Of a stretch of 64,000 nt of DNA, positions 35,990-44,784 are shown piece by piece. This DNA is from Clostridia bacterium (lineage in GTDB: Bacteria; Bacillota; Clostridia; Christensenellales; Borkfalkiaceae), in contig JAFQMD010000022.1 in the NCBI GenBank assembly GCA_017396365.1, positions 1-64,000 of the forward strand, in the 5' to 3' direction. The translations under genes were made by a program, and so were the position numbers. How positions within the stretch are numbered: the stretch's first letter is position 1; each line of letters begins with the position of its first letter. Under the pieces are notes generated by a model. It did no database searches. It had not been told where the DNA came from and saw nothing but the letters and a program-made list of their open reading frames with translations.

Positions 35990-36502
35990 ATGTTACTAAA
36001 TTTATTAACAAGCGAGTCAAATAATAACTCTAACGATGGCGGATGGATAATTTGGGTAATTTTCGGCGTTGCAATTATCGCAATGCTCGTTATGAATTAT
36101 TTCTCTAACAAGAAGAGAAAGGCTCAAATGGATGCTGAAAAAGAAAAGCGCAACGCTATTAAACCGGGATACAAAATCGTAACTATCGGAGGTATAGTAG
36201 GAACCGTTGTTGCCGTTGACGACGAGGCAAACTCTTTCGTTTTGCAAACGGGAACTGACGAAAATCCAAGTTATTTAACTTTTGATAAGGTGGCAATCTA
36301 CACGGCTGAAGATCCAAACGCTCCAACTGAAACCGTTGAAGAAACTGCGGAAGAAACTCCTGAAGAAGAACAACCAGTAGAAAATCAAGAAAGTGAAAGC
36401 GCGCCTGTTGTAGAAAGCGAAAACGCTCCCGAAGAAGAGAGCGAAAACGCTCCCGAAGAAGAGAGCGAAATTGCGCCTGAAACTGAAGAAAAAGCAGAAT
36501 AA
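35990..36502 (+). CDS. yajC: Preprotein translocase accessory subunit YajC
   Basis: A single-pass membrane protein that associates with SecDF. The 170 residues comprise a short N-terminus, one helix (about 17-38), the basic stretch NKKRKAQMDAEKEKR and the conserved domain GYKIVTIGGIVGTVVAVDDEANSFVLQTG. The acidic C-terminal tail from about residue 112 is not part of the family core. It includes two identical 24-nt repeats (36416-36463) encoding SENAPEEE and roughly doubles the usual length of the protein. It resembles the ESAP tail of the membrane protein at 4997-5608. Confidence 0.9.
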   Translation: MLLNLLTSESNNNSNDGGWIIWVIFGVAIIAMLVMNYFSNKKRKAQMDAEKEKRNAIKPGYKIVTIGGIVGTVVAVDDEANSFVLQTGTDENPSYLTFDKVAIYTAEDPNAPTETVEETAEETPEEEQPVENQESESAPVVESENAPEEESENAPEEESEIAPETEEKAE

Positions 36503-36516
36503 TTTTAATAAAAACA

Positions 36517-36552
36517 AAAACCTTCGCATAAAGTATTGTGCGGAGGTTTTTT
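36517..36552 (+). terminator. Terminator hairpin containing the next gene's ribosome binding site
   Basis: CCTTCGCA (36521-36528) pairs with TGCGGAGG (36539-36546), extended by four A-T pairs and followed by a T-run. The 3' arm is also the GGAGG Shine-Dalgarno of the ATG at 36553, so the same hairpin can terminate transcription and block translation. Confidence 0.65.
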
Positions 36553-36936
36553 ATGTTTAATTTAGCAAAGAAAAAAGATTACGTAAGTCAGATATTTAAA
36601 GGCGTAGTAACGGCGGTTTTAGTAACTTTAATAGGTGTTTTACTTTTCGCCTTTATTTTAAGTTTCGTTGACCTTAGCGGAGCAGTAATTAAGCCCGTAA
36701 ATCAATTTATAAAATTATCAGCGGTATTTTTAGGTTGTTTTTTTAGTATAAAAGACGATGGCGCAGTATTAAAAGGTGGGCTTATAGGTCTTTTATCAAC
36801 AGTTTTTTGCTTTTTGCTTTTTTGTTTGATAGCAGGGGCAGTTACGTCTTGGTTAGGTTTTTTAATCGACGTCGTTTTCGGTACGGTAATGGGGGTTTTG
36901 TCGGGGGTTATAACCGCGCTTTCTTCTCGCAGATAA
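36553..36936 (+). CDS. TIGR04086/YrzE-like small membrane protein
   Basis: A 127-residue protein with about four hydrophobic helices and little else, matching in size and context the TIGR04086 (YrzE-like) family found beside yajC-secDF in Clostridia. The function is unknown. The N-terminus MFNLAKKKDYVSQIFKG is basic. ATG 36553 was chosen over GTG 36538 because GGAGG lies between them. The initiation region sits in a terminator-like hairpin, so expression may depend on read-through. Confidence 0.65.
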   Translation: MFNLAKKKDYVSQIFKGVVTAVLVTLIGVLLFAFILSFVDLSGAVIKPVNQFIKLSAVFLGCFFSIKDDGAVLKGGLIGLLSTVFCFLLFCLIAGAVTSWLGFLIDVVFGTVMGVLSGVITALSSRR

Positions 36937-37038
36937 AAAATTACCGCCATTTTTTACTGTAAGTAAAACGTTCTTAGCAAAAAGAATAAAAAAGTTAAAA
37001 AAATTCTTGTCTTTATCAAAAAAATTGCATTATTTTTA

Positions 37039-37067
37039 TTGACTAAAAATGCTCTAAGTTATATAAT
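37039..37067 (+). promoter_or_regulatory. Promoter of secDF
   Basis: TTGACT (37039-37044), 17-nt spacer, TATAAT (37062-37067). The leader is about 85 nt, and AGGAGG precedes the secD start. Confidence 0.85.
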
Positions 37068-37158
37068 ATAATAGTATATAAAGTCTAAGCGTGGGCGTAT
37101 GCGTTCGCGCGAGGACAGCAAGTAACAAGACAAAATGCAGATTTTGCAGGAGGCAAGA

Positions 37159-38439
37159 ATGAGTAAGAGAAAATCAATAGTTATTCTTACTGTTTTGGCA
37201 ATACTTATCGCATTTATGGGTTTTGCATGTTTTGCATCAGGCCCAGTGCCCGGTAGCGTTAAAGACTACAAGGGTATTTTTGGCGTTATAGGTAAAGGTA
37301 TTGACCTTAACGGAGGATATTACGCGGTTTTAGAGCCTAAGGAAGAGATCGACGGGGACGTTGACTCCATTTTAGACGCCGCTATTGAAACGTTAAGATC
37401 AAGACTTGATGAAAACGGATATACTGAAGCGACTATTACGGTTGAAGATTTTACAAATCTTCGTGTAGAAATTCCAGAAGTTGACAACGCTGACGACGTT
37501 ATGGAACTTATCGGCGACCAAGGCGAACTCACCTTTAGAGCGTACGACAACACTCCGCTCGTTTACGGCGACAAAGCGGTTGCAAACGCTCAAGCAGGTT
37601 ACGATACGGATGGTAATCCCGTCGTTTACTTAGAGTTTACCGCTGACGGTCAAAAGATGTTCGCATCGGCAACTGAAACCGTTTTAGGTTATGAAGAGAG
37701 CAATAGATACCTTGCGATTTACCTTGGCGAGAGAGCAATTTCTTCTCCAAAGGTATCTCAAAAGATTGATAGCCGTACGGCAGAAATCACGGGTATTGAA
37801 ACTATTGACGAAGCAAAGACAATCGCTTCGGTTATCAAGAGCGGTTCTCTCAATATTCAATTCACAATCGGCGCAACTCAAAAGATGAGCGCAACACTTG
37901 GTGAAGGCGTGTTAAACAACGCGATTATCGCCGCAGGTATCGGACTTTTGATTATCTTCGCGATTTTGATATTCTTCTACGGCGGAATGGGCATTGCTGC
38001 GTCTATCGCGCTTACCGTTTACGTAATCTTGTACGTATGCGTACTTGCAGTTTTCCCATGGGTTCAACTTACGTTCCCAGGTATTGCAGGTATCGTTCTT
38101 TCAATCGGTATGGCAGTTGACGCAAACGTTATTATCTTTGACCGTATCAAAGAAGAATATGCAAACGGAAAGACCGCAAAGGCATCTGTAAAAGCGGGAT
38201 TTAAGAGAGCGTTAATCACCATTTTAGACTCAAACGTAACTACCGTTTTAGCGGCAATCGTTCTTTGGATATTGTGTTCGGGTTCAATCAAGGGTTTTGC
38301 AATCACGCTTTTCCTTGGCGTACTCGTTTCAATGTTTACCGCAGTTTTAATAACGAGATGGCTTATTAAAGTCGTTGGCGGTCTCGTTTCGGACGAAAAA
38401 CAAGATAGGTTCTTCAGACTTAGAAGGAGGGATGCGTAA
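37159..38439 (+). CDS. secD: Protein translocase subunit SecD
   Basis: SecD with SecF uses the proton gradient to pull exported proteins across the membrane. The 426-residue protein has an N-terminal helix, IDLNGGYYAVL (the SecD D1 motif), an extracytoplasmic region of about 200 residues and a five-helix C-terminal block with ISIGMAVDANVIIFDRIKEE. ATG 37159 is chosen over ATG 37135 because AGGAGG (37147-37152) lies between them. secF overlaps the stop by one base. Confidence 0.95.
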   Translation: MSKRKSIVILTVLAILIAFMGFACFASGPVPGSVKDYKGIFGVIGKGIDLNGGYYAVLEPKEEIDGDVDSILDAAIETLRSRLDENGYTEATITVEDFTNLRVEIPEVDNADDVMELIGDQGELTFRAYDNTPLVYGDKAVANAQAGYDTDGNPVVYLEFTADGQKMFASATETVLGYEESNRYLAIYLGERAISSPKVSQKIDSRTAEITGIETIDEAKTIASVIKSGSLNIQFTIGATQKMSATLGEGVLNNAIIAAGIGLLIIFAILIFFYGGMGIAASIALTVYVILYVCVLAVFPWVQLTFPGIAGIVLSIGMAVDANVIIFDRIKEEYANGKTAKASVKAGFKRALITILDSNVTTVLAAIVLWILCSGSIKGFAITLFLGVLVSMFTAVLITRWLIKVVGGLVSDEKQDRFFRLRRRDA

Positions 38440-39506
38440 TGTTAAACTTGAATTTTAAGGATAAGAACTTAAAAATAGTTCAAAAGTTTTGGATTTTCTT
38501 AATCGTAAGCGTTGTTATTATCGTTGCAGGCTTAGTTGATACTTTCTTCGTTCGCCATATGAATCTCGGCGTTGAATTTGAAGGTGGTATAAGCATTAAC
38601 GTTGACGTAGGCGGTGTTTCCGACCTTTCAAATCTTGAGGGAGAGGTTAACAAGTGGCTTAAAGGCGGTAACGACAAAAAAGACGTTTATGACGTTGACG
38701 GCACAGTTCAAAAATCGGGCGTTGGTTTAAAAACCTTAACTTTCCGTATTTCAGCAACTAAAAAAGACGCGAGCGGAAAGACTGTTAATATGAACGTACT
38801 GGGCGCTGACGACAAGTTAGAAATCGTTCACACGAGCGAATATATTAAAGACGAAGAAAAAGGTCTTACTGCTCATCTTCAAGAAGTTTATGGAGATAAA
38901 GCGGTTATCGACGTTGAAACTCAAGTTATAAGCGAAAGCCAAGCAAACGCAACCGTTAGAAAGGCTTTTATCGCAGTAGCAGTAGCAGTAGTCGTCATTT
39001 TGATTTACATTGCTCTTAGATTCAACCTTTTAGCAGGTGTTTCGGCAATAGTTGCCCTTTTACACGACGTTTTGATTATGGTAGCGCTTACTACTATTTT
39101 CCAACTTCCTGTAAATATGACGTTTATCGCCGCAATTATTACGATCGTAGGTTACTCAATCAACGCAACTATCGTTGTATTTGATAGAATAAGAGAAATC
39201 AACGCTCTTCCATCAAATATGGAAAAGACTGACGTTGAAATTGCAAACGAGGCAATTGCAGGTACGTTGTCAAGATCAATTCTTACAACTTTAACAACTC
39301 TCGTAATGATAATTATTCTTGCAATTTTCGGTTCAAGCGCAATTAGAGATTTTGCATTGCCGATTATCTTCGGTCTTTTAGCAGGTTTATATTCTTCAGT
39401 TTTATTATCCGCGCCACTTTGGGTAAAACTTAGAAAACTCTTCAGACAAGAAAATAAAAAGCCTGTAAAGAAGATGAAAAAGATTAAAGAAGACGCAAAA
39501 GCGTAA
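38439..39506 (+). CDS. secF: Protein translocase subunit SecF
   Basis: The 355-residue partner of SecD has an N-terminal helix, LGVEFEGGISI, a short extracytoplasmic domain and the C-terminal helices with YSINATIVVFDRIRE. The C-terminus is strongly basic (KKPVKKMKKIKEDAKA). RBS AGGAGG lies inside the secD 3' end, so the pair is translationally coupled. A terminator follows. Confidence 0.96.
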   Translation: MLNLNFKDKNLKIVQKFWIFLIVSVVIIVAGLVDTFFVRHMNLGVEFEGGISINVDVGGVSDLSNLEGEVNKWLKGGNDKKDVYDVDGTVQKSGVGLKTLTFRISATKKDASGKTVNMNVLGADDKLEIVHTSEYIKDEEKGLTAHLQEVYGDKAVIDVETQVISESQANATVRKAFIAVAVAVVVILIYIALRFNLLAGVSAIVALLHDVLIMVALTTIFQLPVNMTFIAAIITIVGYSINATIVVFDRIREINALPSNMEKTDVEIANEAIAGTLSRSILTTLTTLVMIIILAIFGSSAIRDFALPIIFGLLAGLYSSVLLSAPLWVKLRKLFRQENKKPVKKMKKIKEDAKA

Positions 39507-39524
39507 TTTACTTATAATAAAGGT

Positions 39525-39552
39525 GGGCGGAGGGCTATATGTCTTTCCGCCC
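39525..39552 (+). terminator. Terminator of secDF
   Basis: The stem GGGCGGA / TCCGCCC is followed by TTAATTTTTT. Confidence 0.8.
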
Positions 39553-39570
39553 TTAATTTTTTAATTTAAA

Positions 39571-39690
39571 GGTCTATAAACTGCGTTTTGCGTTGTTTCT
39601 GCAAGTGTTACCGACTAAGATGACCGACAAGGTTTATAGCGACTTGTAAAACAATGCGAGCCTTCTTTTGCTTATATCTAAGTCTATAAA
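39571..39690 (+). ncRNA. Candidate pseudoknotted RNA upstream of recJ
   Basis: Between the secF terminator and the recJ promoter, two helices can form in crossed order. CTATAAAC (39574-39581) pairs with GTTTATAG (39632-39639), and TTGCGTTGTTT (39588-39598) pairs with AAACAATGCGA (39649-39659, with two G-U pairs). A second copy of GTCTATAAA (39682-39690) could compete for the same GTTTATAG arm. No known RNA class is recognised and no promoter for it is clear. Confidence 0.3.
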
Positions 39691-39696
39691 TACTAC

Positions 39697-39724
39697 TTGA
39701 TAAGACTATCAATCATTATATAAA
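39697..39724 (+). promoter_or_regulatory. Possible promoter of recJ
   Basis: TTGATA (39697-39702), 16-nt spacer, TATAAA (39719-39724), 19 nt before the recJ ATG. Confidence 0.5.
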
Positions 39725-39742
39725 CATAGGTAAAATTTATTT

Positions 39743-42019
39743 ATGATACGTATTAAAGATAAGGCAAATGCCGATAAAAACTTAATAGCGCAAATTGCCG
39801 AGTCTTTAGGTGTGTCAAATCGTCTTGCATGTTTACTTACCGAAAGGGGAGTAAATTCTGTAGAAGAAGCAAGAAAATTTTTAAAACCTAATCTTTTAGA
39901 TTTGCACGACCCGTATTTATTTAAGGGTATGAAAGACGCCGTTGAAAGAATAAAATTAGCAAGGGAAAACGGCGAAACGGTAGTTATCTACGGCGATTAT
40001 GATGCAGACGGAATATCTGCCGTAACGGTTTTATACCGTTCTCTTAAAATTTTTGGAATTGACGCAATACCCGTTATTCCTGAAAGAGAAAACGGTTACG
40101 GACTATCTCAAGAAATGATTTCTTTTGTTTTAGAAGAGTATTTTCCAGACCTTATTATAACAGTTGACTGTGGCATTTCCGCTGTTAAGGAAGTTGAAGA
40201 ACTCAAAGATTTAGGCGTTGACGTAATCGTTACCGATCACCACGAAATACCCGATCAAATTCCCGATTGCACGGTCATAAATTGTAAATTAAACGACGGA
40301 TATCCTTTTGACGGGCTTTGTGGCGCTGGTGTTGCGTACAAACTTGCCACCGCTTTAATAGGTAAAAAGGCGGAAGAATTTATCGACGTCGTTGCCGTGG
40401 CAACCATTGCAGACAGTATGCCACTTATAGGTGAAAACCGAATTATAGTAAACGAGGGGTTAAAAAAGATTCAGTCGGGTAGGGCTGTCAAGGCAATAAA
40501 AGCCATAGCAACCGTAAGCGGTTTAAAGGAAGTAAATTCTTCGTCTATTGCATATACCATTGCTCCAAGGGTAAATGCTGCTGGAAGAATGGACGACGCT
40601 CGATTAGCCTTACAAACCTTTATAAGCGACGATAATGAAGAGATAGAAACTCTTGCAAAAGTATTGAACGAATACAACGTAAAACGCCAAGCAGAGTGCG
40701 ACTTACTATATCGCAAGGCAAAGGCAATGTTAGACGGGAAATCGCCTGATAATCGTGTTATAGCCCTATATAGCGCAGAGTGGAAGGCAGGACTTATAGG
40801 TATCGTTTCGGCAAGGCTCGTTGAAGAATTTTCAAAGCCCGTAATACTTTTTTCTGAAAAAGACGGCGTGTTACACGGTAGCGCGCGTTCGGTTGCAGGC
40901 GTAAACGTTTTTAAGGCGCTTAGCGCAGTTAAAGAGTACGTTGAAGATTACGGTGGGCATTCTCAAGCGGCGGGCGTAACTTTAAAAAAGGAAAACTTTA
41001 GCGTTTTTGAAAACGCATTAAATAATTATTTAAAAGAAAATTGCACGGTTACTGATTTTATACAGGAAATAGAAGTTGAAGAAGTTATAAACGATAATTT
41101 TTCTTTAAGTTTTGCAAAAGAACTTTGTCTTTTAGAACCTTTTGGCGTGGGAAATAAAAAGCCACTTTATGCCGTTGAGTGTCAAAGGGCTTTTGCGACG
41201 CCACTTAAATACGGTTCAAATCACGTTTCGTTTAAACATGAATATATTGAGTTACTGATGTTTAACGGAATGGAAAAACTCACGCTTTTAAATTCTGAAA
41301 TAAAAAAGGTAGTCGTTTTCGAGCCAAACGTATCGGTGTTTAACGGGAGAGAATCGTTAAAAGGTTACGTAAGGACTATTTCGTGTCCGCCTTGTTATGA
41401 AGACGGAGTTTTGTATGCCGTATGTCTAAATCAATTAAATAATTTGAGCAATAAAGGCGATTACGTGAGTATTGACGTTGCTACGGCGCAAGAAATGTTA
41501 GATAGCGCTCAAAAAGAGATATACGGAACGCTATTTATTGTAAACGACATAGATAATTTGAAGAAATTTGATAAATATGACCGCTTTTCAAAAAGCGTAT
41601 TGACTCCCGACGGAAAAGGTAACGTAAACGCAATGGTTTACGGAACAGACGGTAAAATTCCCGACGGATATAAAAAGATTGTTTATTTGGACAAACCGCT
41701 TTCGGTTATTCAAACGGACAAGCAAGTTTACGTAAACGAAGAGACGAGCGGTTTTTCTTTGGACGATATTAGCGTTAAAAGGGAAGTTTTAGGTAAAGTA
41801 TTTATAGCCGTAAAAAATCGTCCGCAAGGGTTTATAAGCGTTAGCGAAATCGTTGCAGATACCAAACTGTCGGCAAGACAAATTGCTTTTTCGATAGCGG
41901 TATTTATTGAACTTGGGCTTATAATTACACAAAACGGAAGGTATAAAGCGGTTAGTGGAATTAAAAGAGAATTGACTGATTCGTCAGTCTATAGGTCGAT
42001 TAAAAGCATTGTAGGATAG
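39743..42019 (+). CDS. recJ: Single-stranded-DNA-specific exonuclease RecJ
   Basis: RecJ is a 5'-3' ssDNA exonuclease of recombination and mismatch repair. The 758-residue protein has DHH motifs (VIYGDYDADGISAVTVLY, TVDCGIS, VTDHHE), a DHHA1 region with GGHSQAAGVTL, an OB-like segment and a C-terminal extension of about 180 residues ending in a winged-helix-like stretch, as in Clostridia. RBS AGGTAA. The (p)ppGpp synthetase follows after 6 nt. Confidence 0.94.
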   Translation: MIRIKDKANADKNLIAQIAESLGVSNRLACLLTERGVNSVEEARKFLKPNLLDLHDPYLFKGMKDAVERIKLARENGETVVIYGDYDADGISAVTVLYRSLKIFGIDAIPVIPERENGYGLSQEMISFVLEEYFPDLIITVDCGISAVKEVEELKDLGVDVIVTDHHEIPDQIPDCTVINCKLNDGYPFDGLCGAGVAYKLATALIGKKAEEFIDVVAVATIADSMPLIGENRIIVNEGLKKIQSGRAVKAIKAIATVSGLKEVNSSSIAYTIAPRVNAAGRMDDARLALQTFISDDNEEIETLAKVLNEYNVKRQAECDLLYRKAKAMLDGKSPDNRVIALYSAEWKAGLIGIVSARLVEEFSKPVILFSEKDGVLHGSARSVAGVNVFKALSAVKEYVEDYGGHSQAAGVTLKKENFSVFENALNNYLKENCTVTDFIQEIEVEEVINDNFSLSFAKELCLLEPFGVGNKKPLYAVECQRAFATPLKYGSNHVSFKHEYIELLMFNGMEKLTLLNSEIKKVVVFEPNVSVFNGRESLKGYVRTISCPPCYEDGVLYAVCLNQLNNLSNKGDYVSIDVATAQEMLDSAQKEIYGTLFIVNDIDNLKKFDKYDRFSKSVLTPDGKGNVNAMVYGTDGKIPDGYKKIVYLDKPLSVIQTDKQVYVNEETSGFSLDDISVKREVLGKVFIAVKNRPQGFISVSEIVADTKLSARQIAFSIAVFIELGLIITQNGRYKAVSGIKRELTDSSVYRSIKSIVG

Positions 42020-42025
42020 AAATTT

Positions 42026-44164
42026 ATGTACGAAGACGTTTTAAAAAGCATTGCAGAAACGTATGCGGAAGAAGAGCGTGAGGTATTAGAGCGCGCATTC
42101 TACTACGCAAAAGACTCGCACAGCGGTCAAAAGCGCGCGTCGGGTGAAGAGTATTTTACTCACCCCGTAGCCGTTGCGAAAATACTTATGGGACTTGTTA
42201 TGGACTGTAACACGGTTGCAGCCTCCTTTTTGCATGACGTAATTGAAGATACCCCCGTTTCTGAAGGCGATATTAAAGAAATTTTTGGCGACGAGATTTT
42301 GCAACTCGTTCAAGGCGTTACTAAACTTGATAAAATTGAATTTAGGTCTAAAGAAGAAGAGCAAGCCGAAAATTTTAAAAAGATTTTCGTTTCTATGGCA
42401 AAGGATATCCGAGTAATAATCATTAAACTTGCGGATAGACTTCATAATATGCGTTCGCTCAATTTCCTTTCTCATGAAAGGCAACTTAGAATGGCTCACG
42501 AAACCTTGGATATTTACGCTCCGCTTGCAGGAAGGTTGGGTATTTCGCAAATAAAATGTGAACTTGAAGACCTATGCTTAAAATATATCGACCCCGACGG
42601 CTATGAATTTTTATCTGTAAATATAAACGACGAAATACACGAAAGACAAGAATTTGTAAATTTCGTAGTAAACGAACTTAAACATATTTTAAATGAATCG
42701 TCGATAGAAGGCGAAGTTTTCGGCAGACCTAAGCATTTTTACAGTATATATAAAAAGATGAAAAAACAGGGCAAGACGCTCGACCAAATTTACGATTTAA
42801 CTGCAGTTAGAGTTATCGTAAAAACCGTTGACGAGTGTTACGAGTTGCTCGGTAAAATTCATAAACAATGGAAACCTATTCCGGGTAGAATTAAAGACTA
42901 TATAGCGATGCCCAAGGAAAACTTATATCAAAGTTTGCATACGACCGTAGTTACGAGCGTTGGTAAAATCTTTGAAATTCAAATTAGAACTTGGGAAATG
43001 AACCACACCGCTGAATTTGGTATAGCGGCGCACTGGAAATACAAAGAAAACAAAGATAATTCAGATAATTTCGACCAAAAACTTTCTTGGATTAGAGAAG
43101 TAATGGAATGGCAGGGTGGACTTAGTAATTCTACCGAATTTTTGGAAAGTTTAAAGGGCGACGTATATAGTACTGAAGTTTTGGTTTTTACTCCAAAGGG
43201 CGAAGTTTTAAGTTTGGTAAAAGACGCAACGCCTATCGACTTTGCGTATAGAATTCATACCGAAGTTGGCAACAAGTGCGTAGGCGCAAAAGTAAACGGC
43301 AAAATGGTGCCGATAAACACGACTTTAAACGTCGGCGATATAGTTGAAATCGTTACTTCAAAACTTTCAAAAGGTCCGTCTTGGGACTGGCTTAGAATTG
43401 CAAAATCGCCAGGCGCAAGGGCAAAGATAAAGGCTTTCTTTAAAAAGGCGGACTCCGCTGAAAATCAAAAGAAAGGTAAAACAATGCTTGAACTTGAAGC
43501 CAAAAATAAGGGTTACAATTTCGGCGAACTTTTAAATCCTGTAAGTTTTGAAATAATAAGTCAAAAACTTTCATTTTCAACCGAAGAAGAAATGTTTACC
43601 GCAGTCGGTTGCGGAGCAGTAACCGTAAACCAAGTTTTAATTAAACTTATCGATCAACATAAAAAAGAACATCCCGTACCCGAAAAAATTGTCGAGTCTA
43701 AGTATAAAAAGGCAACGAACCACGTCGGTGGAGTAAAGATAAAAGGTTACGACAATTTCTTAGTAAGGTTTGCAGGCTGTTGCGCGCCTGTTCCTGGTGA
43801 TGATATAATAGGATATATATCAAGGGGTAGGGGTGTCACCGTTCACAGAAGAGACTGTCCAAATATGAAAGGCGAAGACCCTGCGAGATTTTTGGAGGCT
43901 GAGTGGACGGACGTCGTTGGAAGTTACAATATTTCCGTTAGAGTTATCGGTGGCGAAAGTACTCCTATACTCGTTTACGTTTCAAACGCATGCACTGCTT
44001 TAGGGCTTTTTATAGCGTCGGTAAACGGTAGAATAGACCCTAAAAACCATCAGTCGATAGTTGACTTTACTATAAGAATTAACAAAAAAGAAGACGTTGA
44101 AGCGCTCTTTGCAAAGGTAAGTCAAAATAAGGATATAATCGACATATTTAGACCTCAGGTATGA
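42026..44164 (+). CDS. relA: Bifunctional (p)ppGpp synthetase/hydrolase (RSH)
   Basis: The 712-residue Rel enzyme makes and degrades the stringent-response alarmone. The N-terminal HD hydrolase has HDVIED and FVSMAKDIRVIIIKLADRLHNMR. The synthetase has YDLTAVRVIV and NLYQSLHTTV. A TGS domain (EVLVFTPKGEVLSLVKDATPIDFAYRIHT), a conserved Cys-rich region (FAGCCAPVPGD) and a C-terminal ACT domain follow. Both catalytic halves look intact. It is operonic with recJ, and the MBL gene overlaps its stop by 4 nt. Confidence 0.95.
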   Translation: MYEDVLKSIAETYAEEEREVLERAFYYAKDSHSGQKRASGEEYFTHPVAVAKILMGLVMDCNTVAASFLHDVIEDTPVSEGDIKEIFGDEILQLVQGVTKLDKIEFRSKEEEQAENFKKIFVSMAKDIRVIIIKLADRLHNMRSLNFLSHERQLRMAHETLDIYAPLAGRLGISQIKCELEDLCLKYIDPDGYEFLSVNINDEIHERQEFVNFVVNELKHILNESSIEGEVFGRPKHFYSIYKKMKKQGKTLDQIYDLTAVRVIVKTVDECYELLGKIHKQWKPIPGRIKDYIAMPKENLYQSLHTTVVTSVGKIFEIQIRTWEMNHTAEFGIAAHWKYKENKDNSDNFDQKLSWIREVMEWQGGLSNSTEFLESLKGDVYSTEVLVFTPKGEVLSLVKDATPIDFAYRIHTEVGNKCVGAKVNGKMVPINTTLNVGDIVEIVTSKLSKGPSWDWLRIAKSPGARAKIKAFFKKADSAENQKKGKTMLELEAKNKGYNFGELLNPVSFEIISQKLSFSTEEEMFTAVGCGAVTVNQVLIKLIDQHKKEHPVPEKIVESKYKKATNHVGGVKIKGYDNFLVRFAGCCAPVPGDDIIGYISRGRGVTVHRRDCPNMKGEDPARFLEAEWTDVVGSYNISVRVIGGESTPILVYVSNACTALGLFIASVNGRIDPKNHQSIVDFTIRINKKEDVEALFAKVSQNKDIIDIFRPQV

Positions 44165-44784
44165 TAAAATATTTTGTAAATCAGGTAAACCCCATAGGCG
44201 CAAACTGTTACGTAGTTTACGATACCGAAAGTAAAAACTGCTTGATAATCGACTTGGGCGGGGACTTTTATAAAATAAAACGCCAAATTGACGATTTAAA
44301 TTTATGTGTAAAAGGCGTTTTGCTAACTCACGGGCATTTTGATCACGTAATGGGCGTGAGCGAGTGTAAAAAGTTCGGTTTCCCCATTTATATTTCGCGC
44401 GCAGACAGTCAAATGTTGTCGTCTAATACGAATATGGCAAAGGCGTTTGGCTTTGGAGATTTTTCTTGTACGGCGGACGAGATTTTAGTAGAAGGCAAAA
44501 CTGAGGTCGGCGGAATAGAAATTGAAGTTATAAAAACTTCAGGTCATACCGAGGGCTCGCTTTGTTTTTTAATAGACGGTAAACTTTTTAGTGGCGACAC
44601 TTTGTTTGCGCTTTCTTACGGAAGATGCGAATTGCCAAGCGGTGACTATTCAAAAATACGAGAGTCTATTAAAAATAAACTTTTTAAACTTGACGGAAAT
44701 ATTTTAGTTTTGCCCGGACACGGCAATTCAACTACAATAGAAAGAGAAAGGAAGTACAATCCTATCAATGAAGATAATTACTGA
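44161..44784 (+). CDS. MBL-fold hydrolase (glyoxalase II-like)
   Basis: A 207-residue metallo-beta-lactamase with LLTHGHFDHVMGV, SGHTEGSLCF, FSGDTLF and LPGHGNSTT, giving the full dinuclear metal set of the glyoxalase II-like subgroup. The substrate is probably a thioester such as an acyl-glutathione analogue, but this is not established, and Clostridia lack glutathione in general. It overlaps relA by 4 nt and hemZ by 17 nt. This relA-MBL-hemZ order is common in Clostridia. Confidence 0.88.
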   Translation: MIKYFVNQVNPIGANCYVVYDTESKNCLIIDLGGDFYKIKRQIDDLNLCVKGVLLTHGHFDHVMGVSECKKFGFPIYISRADSQMLSSNTNMAKAFGFGDFSCTADEILVEGKTEVGGIEIEVIKTSGHTEGSLCFLIDGKLFSGDTLFALSYGRCELPSGDYSKIRESIKNKLFKLDGNILVLPGHGNSTTIERERKYNPINEDNY

